A program made the position numbers and the translations under genes. Shown piece by piece: positions 1 through 8,038 of a stretch of DNA of 64,000 nt; the stretch's first letter is position 1, and every line of letters starts with the position of its first letter. A model generated the notes under the pieces. The model searched no databases and was not told the origin of the DNA. It was given only the letters and a program-made list of their open reading frames with translations. This DNA is from Streptomyces sp. TSRI0107. Its GTDB lineage: Bacteria > Actinomycetota > Actinomycetes > Streptomycetales > Streptomycetaceae. Location of the stretch: NCBI RefSeq assembly GCF_001905845.1, contig NZ_LIVZ01000015.1, positions 62,001-126,000 on the forward strand. Reading direction: 5' to 3'.

Positions 1-195
1 TTGGTTCTGGTTGCGGGGCCGAGGCGAGCCGGCCGTCACACGTTTCTCGATGCGGTGCCGGAGGTGGTCGGTGAGTTGCGCGCAGCCGCTCGGAGCCGAG
101 CGTGGGCCTGGCGCCGGTGCGTCGTACTCCACCATCTTGTACGCGGAGTCCAGGTACGGCGCGTCGGCCGAGACCGCGACGCGGGTGCCGACCAG
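1..195 (-). pseudogene. Nicotinate phosphoribosyltransferase remnant
   Basis: One reverse-strand frame encodes GTRVAVSADAPYLDSAYK (about 130-190), which resembles the conserved late part of actinobacterial nicotinate phosphoribosyltransferases (first step of NAD salvage from nicotinate). The expected following segment is absent. The frame instead passes to LTDHLRHRIEKRV (about 50-90), which looks like the C-terminal tail of the same family. The 5' two thirds of a gene are missing, because the alcohol dehydrogenase starts at 303. I read this as an internally deleted, decayed gene. NAD-salvage genes of this type often sit beside universal stress and alcohol dehydrogenase genes in streptomycete dormancy clusters, which fits the neighbours. 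Recognition is from memory of the family over a short stretch, so confidence is low. Confidence 0.35.
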
Positions 196-302
196 AGGTC
201 GCCGCCGTCCTGCCGTACGGCCGAGCCGGGCCCGGTTGCCCGGGTCTCCTTCCGGAGCGACGGTTGAGGGAGCCGGGCGAGTCGGCCAGGGAGTGGGTGA
301 CC

Positions 303-1334
303 ATGCGAGCGCTCGTCTACCACGGCCCCGGGCAGATCTCCTGGGACACGGTCAAGGATCCGGTGATCGAGGACCCCGCCGACGCCGTCGTACGCGTCGA
401 CGCCACCAGCGTCTGCGGCACCGATCTGCACATCCTTCGCGGAGACCTGCCCGAGGTCAGGCCGGGGACGGTCCTCGGCCACGAGGCCGTCGGCGAGGTC
501 GTGGAGGTCGGCGGCGACGTGCACGGCCTGCGCCCGGGGGACCAGGTGATCGTGTCGTCGGTCTCGGCCTGCGGGCACTGCCAGTCGTGCCGTGACGGCA
601 TGTACGGACAGTGCCGCGGTGGCGGCGGATGGGTGCTGGGGAATGCGATCGACGGGACCCAGGCCGAGCTGGTGCGGGTGCCCTTCGCCGACTTCTCCGC
701 CCACCGGCGGCCGTGGAACCTCCCTCTCGATGACGCGGTCCTGCTCTGCGAAGTCCTCCCCACCGCCTACGAGGTCGGGGTGCGGAACGGACATGTGAGC
801 CCGGGAGACGTCGTGGCGGTGGTGGGCGCGGGCCCCGTCGGTCTCGCCGCGGCCGTCGTCGCGCGGCTCCTCACGCCCCGCCGGATCATCGTGGTGGACC
901 TGTCCACCACGAGGCTGGAGGCGGCGGCCCGGCTGCGGCTCGCCGATGCCGCCGAACTGCCGGGGAAGATGATCGCCGAACTGTCCGAGGGACCCGGCGC
1001 CGACGTGGTCATCGAGGCGTCGGGCGAACCGGACGGCTTCGTCCTGTGCACCCGCGCCGTCCGCACCGGTGGGCACATCGCCGGCATCGGCACGCACGGC
1101 AGAGCGGTCACCCTGCATCTGGAGTCCCTCTGGCGCAAGAACGTCGTGATCAGCACCGGGCAGGTGGACACGTCCTCCACCCCCTGGCTGATGGAGCTGG
1201 TGCAGTACGGACGCCTGCAGGTCTCCCCCCTGGTCAGCCACACCTTCACCTTCGATCAGATGCGGGACGCCTACGACGTCTTCTCGCACAGCGCCACCTC
1301 CGGCGCTCTCAAAGTCGTGATGCACCGCCGGTGA
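303..1334 (+). CDS. Zinc-dependent alcohol dehydrogenase (MDR family)
   Basis: A 343-residue medium-chain dehydrogenase that would oxidise an alcohol or reduce an aldehyde with NAD(P) in the cytosol. Visible features are the catalytic zinc ligands in VCGTDLH (Cys38) and GHE (His60, Glu61), a structural-zinc cluster of four cysteines in CGHCQSC...C (about 92-106), and a Rossmann GAGPVG near residue 180. The start at MRALVYHGPGQ matches the usual N terminus of the family and the paralogue at 6173-7243. Longer in-frame starts have no family support. The universal stress gene follows after 78 bases in the same direction, probably as one unit. The true substrate cannot be told from sequence. Confidence 0.93.
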   Translation: MRALVYHGPGQISWDTVKDPVIEDPADAVVRVDATSVCGTDLHILRGDLPEVRPGTVLGHEAVGEVVEVGGDVHGLRPGDQVIVSSVSACGHCQSCRDGMYGQCRGGGGWVLGNAIDGTQAELVRVPFADFSAHRRPWNLPLDDAVLLCEVLPTAYEVGVRNGHVSPGDVVAVVGAGPVGLAAAVVARLLTPRRIIVVDLSTTRLEAAARLRLADAAELPGKMIAELSEGPGADVVIEASGEPDGFVLCTRAVRTGGHIAGIGTHGRAVTLHLESLWRKNVVISTGQVDTSSTPWLMELVQYGRLQVSPLVSHTFTFDQMRDAYDVFSHSATSGALKVVMHRR

Positions 1335-1412
1335 AGCTCCACGTGATGCCGCTCGCGCCCGAGCGCGACATGGTGGACGTGAGCGTCCGGCCGTCGAAGG
1401 GCAGGAGGAGCG

Positions 1413-2282
1413 ATGAGCAGCTTGGTGACCGTAGGAGTCGACGGTTCGGAGCAGAGCCTCGACGCCGTCGCCTGGGCGGCTCGTGAGGCCGAGTACCGCG
1501 ACGCCGGCCTGCGCGTGGTGAACGCCGTCAGCGACCCGCCGGCCGTGGCGTGGGATCCCGTGCTGGCGAGGGCGGCCACGGACCGTCTCCGCGTGGACGC
1601 GGAGCAACTGCTGGCCGACGCCGAGGCACGGGCGCGGTCGGTGGCCCCGGAGATCGACGTCTCGGGGGTGGTCCTGCACGGTGACCCTCTGACCGTGCTG
1701 GAGGCGCAGTCCCTGTCGTCGCAGCTGGTCGTCGTGGGCAGCAGGGGCCTCGGCGGGTTCAAGAGCCTGCTGCTGGGCTCGACCGCGATCGGGCTCGCGG
1801 CGCACGGTCGGTGTCCCGTTCTCGTCGTACGCGAGCCGGTGGAGCCGTCGGGGCCGATCCTGCTCGGGGTCGACGGATCCCCCGCCGGCGCGGCGGCCGT
1901 GCGGTTCGCCATGGAGGCAGCCGCCGCGCGGGGCGCGCGAGTCGTCGCCCTGCACGCGTGGACGAACTGGAACGCGCCCATGCCCCGTCCGCACGACCCG
2001 GATGAGCCGTACGCCAACCCGCCCGGCTCGCTCGCCGCCGCCGAGGATCGGCTGCTGACCGAGGCACTGGCGGGCACCGGCGAGCGGTATCCGGACGTGA
2101 AGGTGGAGCACCGCACGGTGCACGGACCGACCCGGCCGGCACTGATCGAGGCCAGCCGTTCCGCCCGGCTCACCGTCGTGGGCTCGCGCGGCCGTGGCGG
2201 CTTCAGCGGCCTGCTGCTCGGGTCGGTCAGCCAGGCCGTGCTCCATCACGCGTCGAGCCCCGTGGCAGTCGTCCGGGGCTGA
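1413..2282 (+). CDS. Tandem universal stress protein (UspA family)
   Basis: A 289-residue cytoplasmic protein made of two UspA domains (about 4-140 and 148-289). Each ends with the ATP-binding signature G-2x-G-9x-G-S/T, seen as GSRGLGGF..LLLGST and GSRGRGGF..LLLGSV, so nucleotide binding is likely in both halves. Such tandem proteins accumulate during oxygen limitation and stationary phase in actinobacteria, but their biochemical role is not settled. The ATG at 1413 follows a GGAGGAG ribosome site. It lies 78 bases after the alcohol dehydrogenase on the same strand, and that pairing recurs in streptomycete dormancy islands. The gene looks intact. Confidence 0.95.
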   Translation: MSSLVTVGVDGSEQSLDAVAWAAREAEYRDAGLRVVNAVSDPPAVAWDPVLARAATDRLRVDAEQLLADAEARARSVAPEIDVSGVVLHGDPLTVLEAQSLSSQLVVVGSRGLGGFKSLLLGSTAIGLAAHGRCPVLVVREPVEPSGPILLGVDGSPAGAAAVRFAMEAAAARGARVVALHAWTNWNAPMPRPHDPDEPYANPPGSLAAAEDRLLTEALAGTGERYPDVKVEHRTVHGPTRPALIEASRSARLTVVGSRGRGGFSGLLLGSVSQAVLHHASSPVAVVRG

Positions 2283-2350
2283 CGAGGAGGGCGGCGCCTG
2301 CCGCACGAGCCGCAGACCGACGAGCCGCGGACCGCCGCCACGCGGCCTTG

Positions 2351-2400
2351 GCGAGGCGGTGACGGCGCGAGGCGGTGACCGGCCCGAGACGGTGACCGGC
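2351..2400. repeat. Three tandem 16-17 bp repeats
   Basis: The unit GCGAGGCGGTGACCGGC occurs three times in a row with small changes, between the convergent universal stress and flavodoxin genes. It has no coding role that I can see. It may be replication slippage or part of a transcription end region. Confidence 0.7.
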
Positions 2401-2419
2401 TCCACCCGTCCGCCGCCGG

Positions 2420-2926
2420 TCAGAGCAGGGCGGGCGCCGCCATCTCGTCGGCGACCCGTGCCGCCCACCGTTCGATGCCGGGGAAGTCCCGGAAGTCGCC
2501 GCCCCTGCCGTCGCGCAGGATCATCCGGGCGACGAAGCCTCGCGCGCCCTCCTCCAGGCAGCCGCCGAACGTGATGTGCTCCTGCGCGTCGAGCCGGACC
2601 ATGACGCGCCGCACGCCGGGCACGGGCGGAATGTCCCGCTCGCCGGCCGAGGAGTCCAGCGGGCCGCTGCTGAACAGCCACAGCGGACGCTCGGCCAGGG
2701 CGCGGCGGTGCCGCCGGACGAACCGGCGGGCGTCCTTGTGCCACCGCCCGGCGTACAGGGCGCCGCCGACCACGACGGCGTCGTACGGCGTGACGTCGTC
2801 GACCGCGCCGGCCGGCGCCGTCTCCACGGTGAGCCCCCGCGTGCGCAGCACATCGGCGACGGTCTCGGCGATGCGCGCGGTGGAGCCGTTCGTCGTGCCG
2901 TAGGCGACCAGCACTTTCTCCGTCAT
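2420..2926 (-). CDS. Flavodoxin-domain protein
   Basis: A 168-residue protein of the flavodoxin/HemG-like class. The N terminus VLVAYGTTNGSTARIAE carries the phosphate-binding loop (T/S-x-T-G/N-x-T pattern) that holds FMN, followed by the alternating beta-alpha order of the fold (YDAVVVGGALYAGRW near residue 50). It is expected to be a cytoplasmic electron carrier or FMN-dependent reductase. Similar proteins are common members of streptomycete hypoxia islands. It lies 42 bases downstream of the GNAT/acyl-CoA synthetase gene on the same strand, so the two are probably cotranscribed. Partner proteins are unknown. Confidence 0.88.
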   Translation of the reverse strand: MTEKVLVAYGTTNGSTARIAETVADVLRTRGLTVETAPAGAVDDVTPYDAVVVGGALYAGRWHKDARRFVRRHRRALAERPLWLFSSGPLDSSAGERDIPPVPGVRRVMVRLDAQEHITFGGCLEEGARGFVARMILRDGRGGDFRDFPGIERWAARVADEMAAPALL

Positions 2927-2968
2927 GGTGATCAGCCGTCCTCTCGGTGCTTCACTTCCGTTCCCCCC

Positions 2969-5662
2969 TCAGCGGAGCCGGCGCAGATACGGGTCCCGGG
3001 GCCGGCGGGGCAGCAGGCGCAGCCGCGCGTCCAGCACGGTGACGCCGCCCGGGGTGGCGAGTACGGGGTTGAAGTCGGCCTCCGCCAGCTGCGGCAGGTC
3101 GCTCGCCATGCGGGACAGCCGCAGCAGCAGCCCTTCGAGTCCTTCCAGGTCGACGGGGCCGCCGCCCTGAGCCCCGACCAGCAGCGGAGCGCAGCGCGGA
3201 GAGAGGATCAGGTCGTGGACGTCGTGGTCGGTGAGCGGGGCCAGGCGCGCCGCGTGGTCGGCGAGCACCTCGGTGGCGGTGCCGCCGAGACCGAACAGCA
3301 CCAGCGGACCGAACACCTCGTCCTGGACCACACCGGCGAACAGTTCGGTGCCGCGGTCGGCGAGCGGCTGGACGACCACGCCGGTGAGCAGGCCCTCGAA
3401 CCGGGTCTCCAGGTCCCGGTAGGCGGCCCGCACCTGGGCGTCTCCCCGGAGGTCCAGATGTACGGCGTGCTGCGCGCTCTTGTGCACCAGCCCGGGCCAG
3501 TAGCCCTTCATCACCACACGGCCGTCGGCGCCGCGCAGCCGCTCGGCGGCGCGGGCCGCCGCGTCCTCGGTGTCGGCCCAGGCCCAGGGCAGTTGGGGAA
3601 TGCCGTAACACTCCAGGAGCGCGGCGCCGCGGTGGGGGTCGAGCCAGCCGCCGTCCGGGTGGGTGGCGAGGTAGGCGTCGACCGCGCGGCGGGCCCGTTC
3701 CGTCTCCACGTCGGGGAGAGCGGGAACGGTGCCGACGGGCCTCGCCAGCCAGGCCGCCCGGCGAGCGGCGTGGGCCAGGGCGCGTGCGGCGGCCTGGGGT
3801 TCCGCGTACGACGGTACGGTCGTGCCGCCGGACGCCGGCAGCAGCTCGACCGGGAGGGCCTGCTCCAGCCGGATCGCGACGACCGGCTTCAGCGCGCGGC
3901 CGGGGGCCTGTGTGACGGCCCGCAGGAGGTCGTCGCCGGTCGCCGCGGCCACGGCGGTGGGGACCAGGGCGACGAGGACGGCGTCGACACCGTCGTACCG
4001 CATGATCCGGTCCAGGCAGTCACCGAGCTGTTCCTCGCCGACGGCGGCGGTGGTGTCGAGGGGGTTGCCCACGGCCGCGCCCTCGGGCAGGACCGCGCGC
4101 AGGTCCTCGGCCAGTCCGGGAGTGGGCGGCGGCAGGACCAGGCCGGCCTCCGCGCAGGCGTCCGCGGCGAGGACTCCGGCACCGCCCGCGTTGGTGACGA
4201 TCGCGACGCGCGGCCCGGCGGGCAGCGGCTGGGAGTGCAGCAGAGCGGCGGTCTCCAGGAGTTCCCCGATCGAGTGGGTGGCGGTGATCCCCGCCTGTGT
4301 GAACAGGGCCCGCCGGGTCATGGTGCGGGTGGCCGCGGCGGCGGTGTGCGAGGCCGCGGCACGCCGGCCGGCCTCCGTGCGTCCGGCGTCGACGGTGAGC
4401 ACGGGTATGCGGCGGGTGACGCGTCGGGCGGTGCGGGAGAAGGCGCGCGGGTTGCCGAAGGACTCCAGGTGCAGCAGGGCGAGGTCGGTGCGGCCGTCGC
4501 ACTCCCACCACTGGAGCAGGTCGTTGCCGCTGACGTCGTACTTCTCGCCCAGGGACGCGAAGGACGACACGCCGATGCCGAGCCGGGACAGCCCGTCGAG
4601 CAGGGCGATGCCCACGCCGCCCGACTGGACGGCGACACCCGCGGTGCCGGGGCGCGGATGGTCGGCGGCGAAGGTGGCGTCGAGACGGACGCCGGGCTCG
4701 GTGTTGGAGACGCCGAGGCAGTTGGGCCCGACCAGGCGCATGCTGTACGCGCGGCAGGCCGAGACGAGGTCCCGCGCCTGGCCGGCGTCGAGCCCCGCGG
4801 TGACGACGAGCAGCGCGCGTGCTCCCGCCTCTCCGCACTGCTGCGCGACGACGGGAACCGATGCGGCCGGCACGGCGACGACCACGAGATCGGGCGGGAC
4901 GGGCAGCGCGGTCACCGACGGGTGGCACGGCACGCCGAACAGGGACGTGGCAGCGGGGTTGACCGCGAACAAGCGGCCGTTGAAGCGCCCGGCCTTCAGA
5001 TGGTGCAGGATGGCCCGGCCGACCGAGCCCGGCCTGCGCCCGGCACCCACCACGGCGACGGTGCGCGGTCGCAGGAGGGCCTGGAGGCTGGCGGTGCCGG
5101 CGGCCCGTCCGCGTTCCTCCACGGCCGACAGGTAGGTGTCACTCGTGTCGAGCGCGATGCTGCAGCGCACCTCGGGGCCGTCGAAGTGCCGGGCCGTTCG
5201 CAGTCCCAGGTCGGCGAAGAGTTTCAGCACCGGGCGGTTCTCGCTGAGCGCGTCGGCCGTGAAGTCCGTGACGCCGTCGGCACGGGCGGCCGAGACCAGA
5301 TGCTCCATGAGCAGCGTGCCCACCCCGCGGTGGTGGAGCCCGTCGGCGACGGCTATGGAGATGTCGGCCTCACCGCCGGTGCCGCCCGTGTCGTATTCGG
5401 CCAGCCCGATCACCCGTCCCTGCCGCTCGGCGAGCAGGGCGCGGTATCCGGGGCGCGGCGGGGCGCAGGCGCGGTCGGCGGCCGCACGCGCGGATGCGGG
5501 ATTGGCCGAGAAGAAGCGCAGTCGCAGGTTGTCCGGGGACATCTGCTCGTACAGGGCCCGCAGTTGAGCGTGGTCGTCGGGTTCCACCGGGCGGATGCAC
5601 ACGGTGGTGCCGTCCATGAGCAGGGCGTGGACCGGTGCGCGGGTGATCGTCTCGTCCCTCAT
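2969..5662 (-). CDS. GNAT acetyltransferase fused to NDP-forming acyl-CoA synthetase
   Basis: An 897-residue fusion. Residues about 14-175 form a GNAT domain (QGRVIGLAEYD and GVGTLLMEHL are the acetyl-CoA-binding strand and loop). A CoA-binding Rossmann domain follows (VAVVGAGRRPGSVG, about 195-290), then two succinyl-CoA-synthetase-like domains and a C-terminal ATP-grasp region (about 640-897). The architecture matches the actinobacterial protein lysine acetyltransferases that control acetyl-CoA synthetase. Unlike enterobacterial Pat, where the catalytic histidine of the synthetase part is reported lost, both candidate histidines remain (ASHTAAA and LVHKSAQ). Genuine acyl-CoA synthetase activity is therefore possible. 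Two DevR-like inverted repeats lie 147-235 bases upstream. The flavodoxin gene follows. Confidence 0.92.
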   Translation of the reverse strand: MRDETITRAPVHALLMDGTTVCIRPVEPDDHAQLRALYEQMSPDNLRLRFFSANPASARAAADRACAPPRPGYRALLAERQGRVIGLAEYDTGGTGGEADISIAVADGLHHRGVGTLLMEHLVSAARADGVTDFTADALSENRPVLKLFADLGLRTARHFDGPEVRCSIALDTSDTYLSAVEERGRAAGTASLQALLRPRTVAVVGAGRRPGSVGRAILHHLKAGRFNGRLFAVNPAATSLFGVPCHPSVTALPVPPDLVVVAVPAASVPVVAQQCGEAGARALLVVTAGLDAGQARDLVSACRAYSMRLVGPNCLGVSNTEPGVRLDATFAADHPRPGTAGVAVQSGGVGIALLDGLSRLGIGVSSFASLGEKYDVSGNDLLQWWECDGRTDLALLHLESFGNPRAFSRTARRVTRRIPVLTVDAGRTEAGRRAAASHTAAAATRTMTRRALFTQAGITATHSIGELLETAALLHSQPLPAGPRVAIVTNAGGAGVLAADACAEAGLVLPPPTPGLAEDLRAVLPEGAAVGNPLDTTAAVGEEQLGDCLDRIMRYDGVDAVLVALVPTAVAAATGDDLLRAVTQAPGRALKPVVAIRLEQALPVELLPASGGTTVPSYAEPQAAARALAHAARRAAWLARPVGTVPALPDVETERARRAVDAYLATHPDGGWLDPHRGAALLECYGIPQLPWAWADTEDAAARAAERLRGADGRVVMKGYWPGLVHKSAQHAVHLDLRGDAQVRAAYRDLETRFEGLLTGVVVQPLADRGTELFAGVVQDEVFGPLVLFGLGGTATEVLADHAARLAPLTDHDVHDLILSPRCAPLLVGAQGGGPVDLEGLEGLLLRLSRMASDLPQLAEADFNPVLATPGGVTVLDARLRLLPRRPRDPYLRRLR

Positions 5663-5808
5663 CGCCGATTCTCCTCACCGCTTGTCATTGGTGCGGCACC
5701 GAGCGGGCGCCCCGGCAAGACCCGGCTGCGCCGATGGAGCGGTTCATCGCGCTGCCTCCTCGTCGGCGGTCTGCTTCCAGCATCGCGGCGGGCCGAGCGT
5801 GTCCACAG

Positions 5809-5821
5809 GGGCCGAATGTCC
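5809..5821. promoter_or_regulatory. DevR/OsdR-like inverted repeat, box 1
   Basis: GGGCCGAATGTCC fits the mycobacterial DosR/DevR pattern GGGAC-NWWN-GTCC with one difference (A to C). It lies 147 bases upstream of the GNAT/synthetase start. Streptomycete OsdR controls comparable stress islands, so this is a plausible activator site. This is inferred from motif and context only. Confidence 0.5.
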
Positions 5822-5883
5822 TGGGCCGAGACCGACCGGCCCACCCCGGCTGGGCCCGGCATCGGCCGTACGGCGTCGGCGCA

Positions 5884-5897
5884 GGGCCGTACGTCCC
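5884..5897. promoter_or_regulatory. DevR/OsdR-like inverted repeat, box 2
   Basis: GGGCCGTACGTCCC is a near-perfect inverted repeat with TA at the centre and matches the GGGNC-N4-GNCCC form. It is centred 75-76 bases from box 1, about seven helical turns, so two dimers could bind the same face of the DNA. The likely target is the leftward gene starting at 5662. Confidence 0.55.
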
Positions 5898-6172
5898 GCC
5901 GCGCGCCTCTTGCCACCACGGGGCTCGTGCGGTGTGCTTGAAGTGACGGGAAGGACCTGACTTGGACGCGGGGAAGCGGCTCGCGGCCGCGCACCGCGCA
6001 ATGAGGATCCGCAAGAAGCGGGTGAGTCCTTCCCGCCTTTCACGCCGCGCTCATGGATCCGGAGGTCCGGAGCCCCGTCACCCCGCGCCACTGCCGGCGC
6101 CTCGACACTCCGACGTGCCTGTGGCCGTTGCCGTGGCCGCCGACGTACACACGAGCACTCCGCCGTCGGCGA

Positions 6173-7243
6173 TCAGTGCGTCACGACGGCCACTTCCTCA
6201 TGCGACTCCCCGCCGAGCACCACCTTGAGCGCACCGGTGTCGGCGGCCCGAGCGAACACGTCGTACGCCTCCGCCATGTGCTGCAGCGGGAAGGTGTGGG
6301 TGACCAGTGCGGGGGCGGGCAGCCGGCCGGCGGCCGCCATCCGCAGCAGGGTGGGCGTCGAGTGGGTGTCGACGAGACCGGTGGTGAGGGTCAGGTTCTT
6401 GATCCACAATTCTTCCAGGTGCAGTTGCGCCGGCTTGCCGTGAACGCCGACGTTGGCGACGTGGCCGCCGGGCCGCACCATGCGGGTGCACAGCTCGAAG
6501 GCCTCGGGCAGTCCGACGGCCTCGATGACCACGTCCGCGCCGAGCCCGTCCGTCAGATCGGCGATCAGCTCCTCGGGCGCCTCCGCCGGGTCCGCCACCG
6601 CGTCGGCGCCCAGCTTCCGCGCGGCCTCCCGTCGCGCCGCGGCCGGGTCGACGGCGAGGATCCGCTCGGGGCTGAACAGCCGTGCGGTGGCGATGGCCGC
6701 GAGGCCGATGGGCCCGGCGCCGACGACGGCGACGGTGTCGCCGGGCCGTACTCGTCCGTTCAGGACGCCGACCTCGTAGGCGGTCGGGAAGATGTCCGCC
6801 AGGAGTACGGCGTCCCGGTCCGGGAGCGTGGCGGGCAGCGGGTGCACCGACAGGTCGGCGTGCGGGACGCGCACGTACTCCGCCTGGGTGCCGTCGATCA
6901 GATGGCCGAGGATCCAGCCTCCGCCGCCCCGGCACTGGCCGTACATCGCCTTACGGCAGTAGGCGCAGCGCCCGCAGGCCGTGATGCAGGAGATCAGGAC
7001 CCGGTCGCCCGGGCGGACCGAACGCACGTCGGCACCGGTCTCCACGACCTCGCCCACCGCCTCGTGCCCGAGAACCGTGCCGGGGCGCACCTCAGGCACG
7101 TCGCCCTTGAGGATGTGCAGGTCGGTGCCGCAGATGGTGACGGAGTCGACGCGCACGATCGCGTCGGTGGGCTCCTTCACGTCCGGATCCGCCACGTCCT
7201 CCCAGGAGGACTGGCCGGGGCCGTGGAACACGTAGCCCTTCAT
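6173..7243 (-). CDS. Zinc-dependent alcohol dehydrogenase, second copy
   Basis: A 356-residue MDR dehydrogenase, clearly paralogous to the enzyme at 303-1334 (MKGYVFHGPGQ against MRALVYHGPGQ). The catalytic zinc ligands are in ICGTDLH and GHEAVGE, the structural-zinc cysteines in CGRCAYC...C, and the NAD fold in VGAGPIG. I start it at the ATG at 7243, preceded by GGAAGG. A start 30 codons upstream would add residues that are not family-like. It is divergent from the copper-binding gene at 7399. A role as a fermentative or detoxifying dehydrogenase under low oxygen is likely from context; the substrate is unknown. Confidence 0.93.
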   Translation of the reverse strand: MKGYVFHGPGQSSWEDVADPDVKEPTDAIVRVDSVTICGTDLHILKGDVPEVRPGTVLGHEAVGEVVETGADVRSVRPGDRVLISCITACGRCAYCRKAMYGQCRGGGGWILGHLIDGTQAEYVRVPHADLSVHPLPATLPDRDAVLLADIFPTAYEVGVLNGRVRPGDTVAVVGAGPIGLAAIATARLFSPERILAVDPAAARREAARKLGADAVADPAEAPEELIADLTDGLGADVVIEAVGLPEAFELCTRMVRPGGHVANVGVHGKPAQLHLEELWIKNLTLTTGLVDTHSTPTLLRMAAAGRLPAPALVTHTFPLQHMAEAYDVFARAADTGALKVVLGGESHEEVAVVTH

Positions 7244-7398
7244 GATGATCCTTCCTGGATTCACGCACAGAGCTTTGCTTGCCCCCTCATCCAGCTTGTG
7301 CCGTGACGCGGCGCCTCGCTTGGGCACCGTCACGTTTGCGGCTGCGTGCTCGTGCCCACCCGGCAGACGCGAACGGCATCCGGAGGAGGCGATCCACG

Positions 7399-7812
7399 GT
7401 GACCATGGTCAACGTCAACGACATGCTCGACACCTACCCCGCCGACCTGGGACAGGTGGACCGGGCCAAGCTGACCCGCTGTATCGAGGAGTGTCAGGCC
7501 TGCGCCCAGGCGTGCACGGCCTGCGCGGACGCGTGCCTGTCCGAGGGCATGGTCGGCGACCTCACCAAGTGCATCCGCACCGACATGGACTGCGCCGACA
7601 TCTGCAACGCCACCGCCGCCGTCCTGTCCCGGCACACCGGCTACGACGCCAACATCACCCGCGCGATCCTCACCGCGTGCGCCACCGCCTGCAAGGCCTG
7701 CGGCGACGAGTGCGCCACACACGCCGACACCCACGAGCACTGCCGCCTGTGCGCCGAGGCCTGCCGCTCCTGCGAGCAGGCATGCAACGACCTCATCCAG
7801 GCACTGGGCTGA
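7399..7812 (+). CDS. Cys-rich four-helix copper-storage protein (Csp/DUF326-like)
   Basis: A 137-residue protein with 18 cysteines arranged as CxxxC and CxxC pairs along four predicted helices, for example CIEECQACAQAC, ACKACGDEC and CRLCAEACRSC, with no signal peptide. This is the pattern of cytosolic Csp3-like proteins, whose cysteines line the inside of a four-helix bundle and hold many Cu(I) ions. Expected role: copper storage and detoxification. The GTG at 7399 is nine bases after GGAGGAGG; the ATG two codons later is an alternative. It is divergent from the alcohol dehydrogenase and monocistronic as far as visible. Confidence 0.9.
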   Translation: MTMVNVNDMLDTYPADLGQVDRAKLTRCIEECQACAQACTACADACLSEGMVGDLTKCIRTDMDCADICNATAAVLSRHTGYDANITRAILTACATACKACGDECATHADTHEHCRLCAEACRSCEQACNDLIQALG

Positions 7813-8038
7813 CACACCGCGGCACGTGCGTCAGCGGGGTGGGCGCGGACCGTGTCCCAATGGGTCGTCGTGGGGGCGCGGCCTCAGGGTTGTTCCCGTC
7901 CAGGGCACAGGTCGAGGGGATCGCACAGCTGGATCACCTGATAGGGATCTTCCCCGAGGTCCGCGCCGCGCAAGCGGTGGCTGGGTGCACGCGCCCGGTC
8001 TGATGCTCGGTGAGGAATCCGCGGGGTATCGAACCGCC

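Larger units (their letters stand above)
5663..6172. other. Non-coding stretch with DevR-like boxes
   Basis: This 510-base gap lies between the start of the GNAT/synthetase gene (leftward) and the end of the second alcohol dehydrogenase (leftward). Both strands carry only short frames with non-family composition. It holds two DevR/OsdR-like inverted repeats (listed separately) and a weak GC stem near 6019-6037 that could end transcription of the upstream dehydrogenase. Nothing else was recognised. Confidence 0.6.

Noticed and set aside
36-2744. Very long open frame on the reverse strand across adh and usp
   Set aside because: It is antisense to two clear genes, Arg/Pro/His-rich and matches no family. 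Such frames are common by chance at 73% GC.
2576-5941. 1121-codon forward frame opposite the acetyltransferase fusion
   Set aside because: Composition is that of a shadow frame and it ignores the conserved motifs on the other strand.
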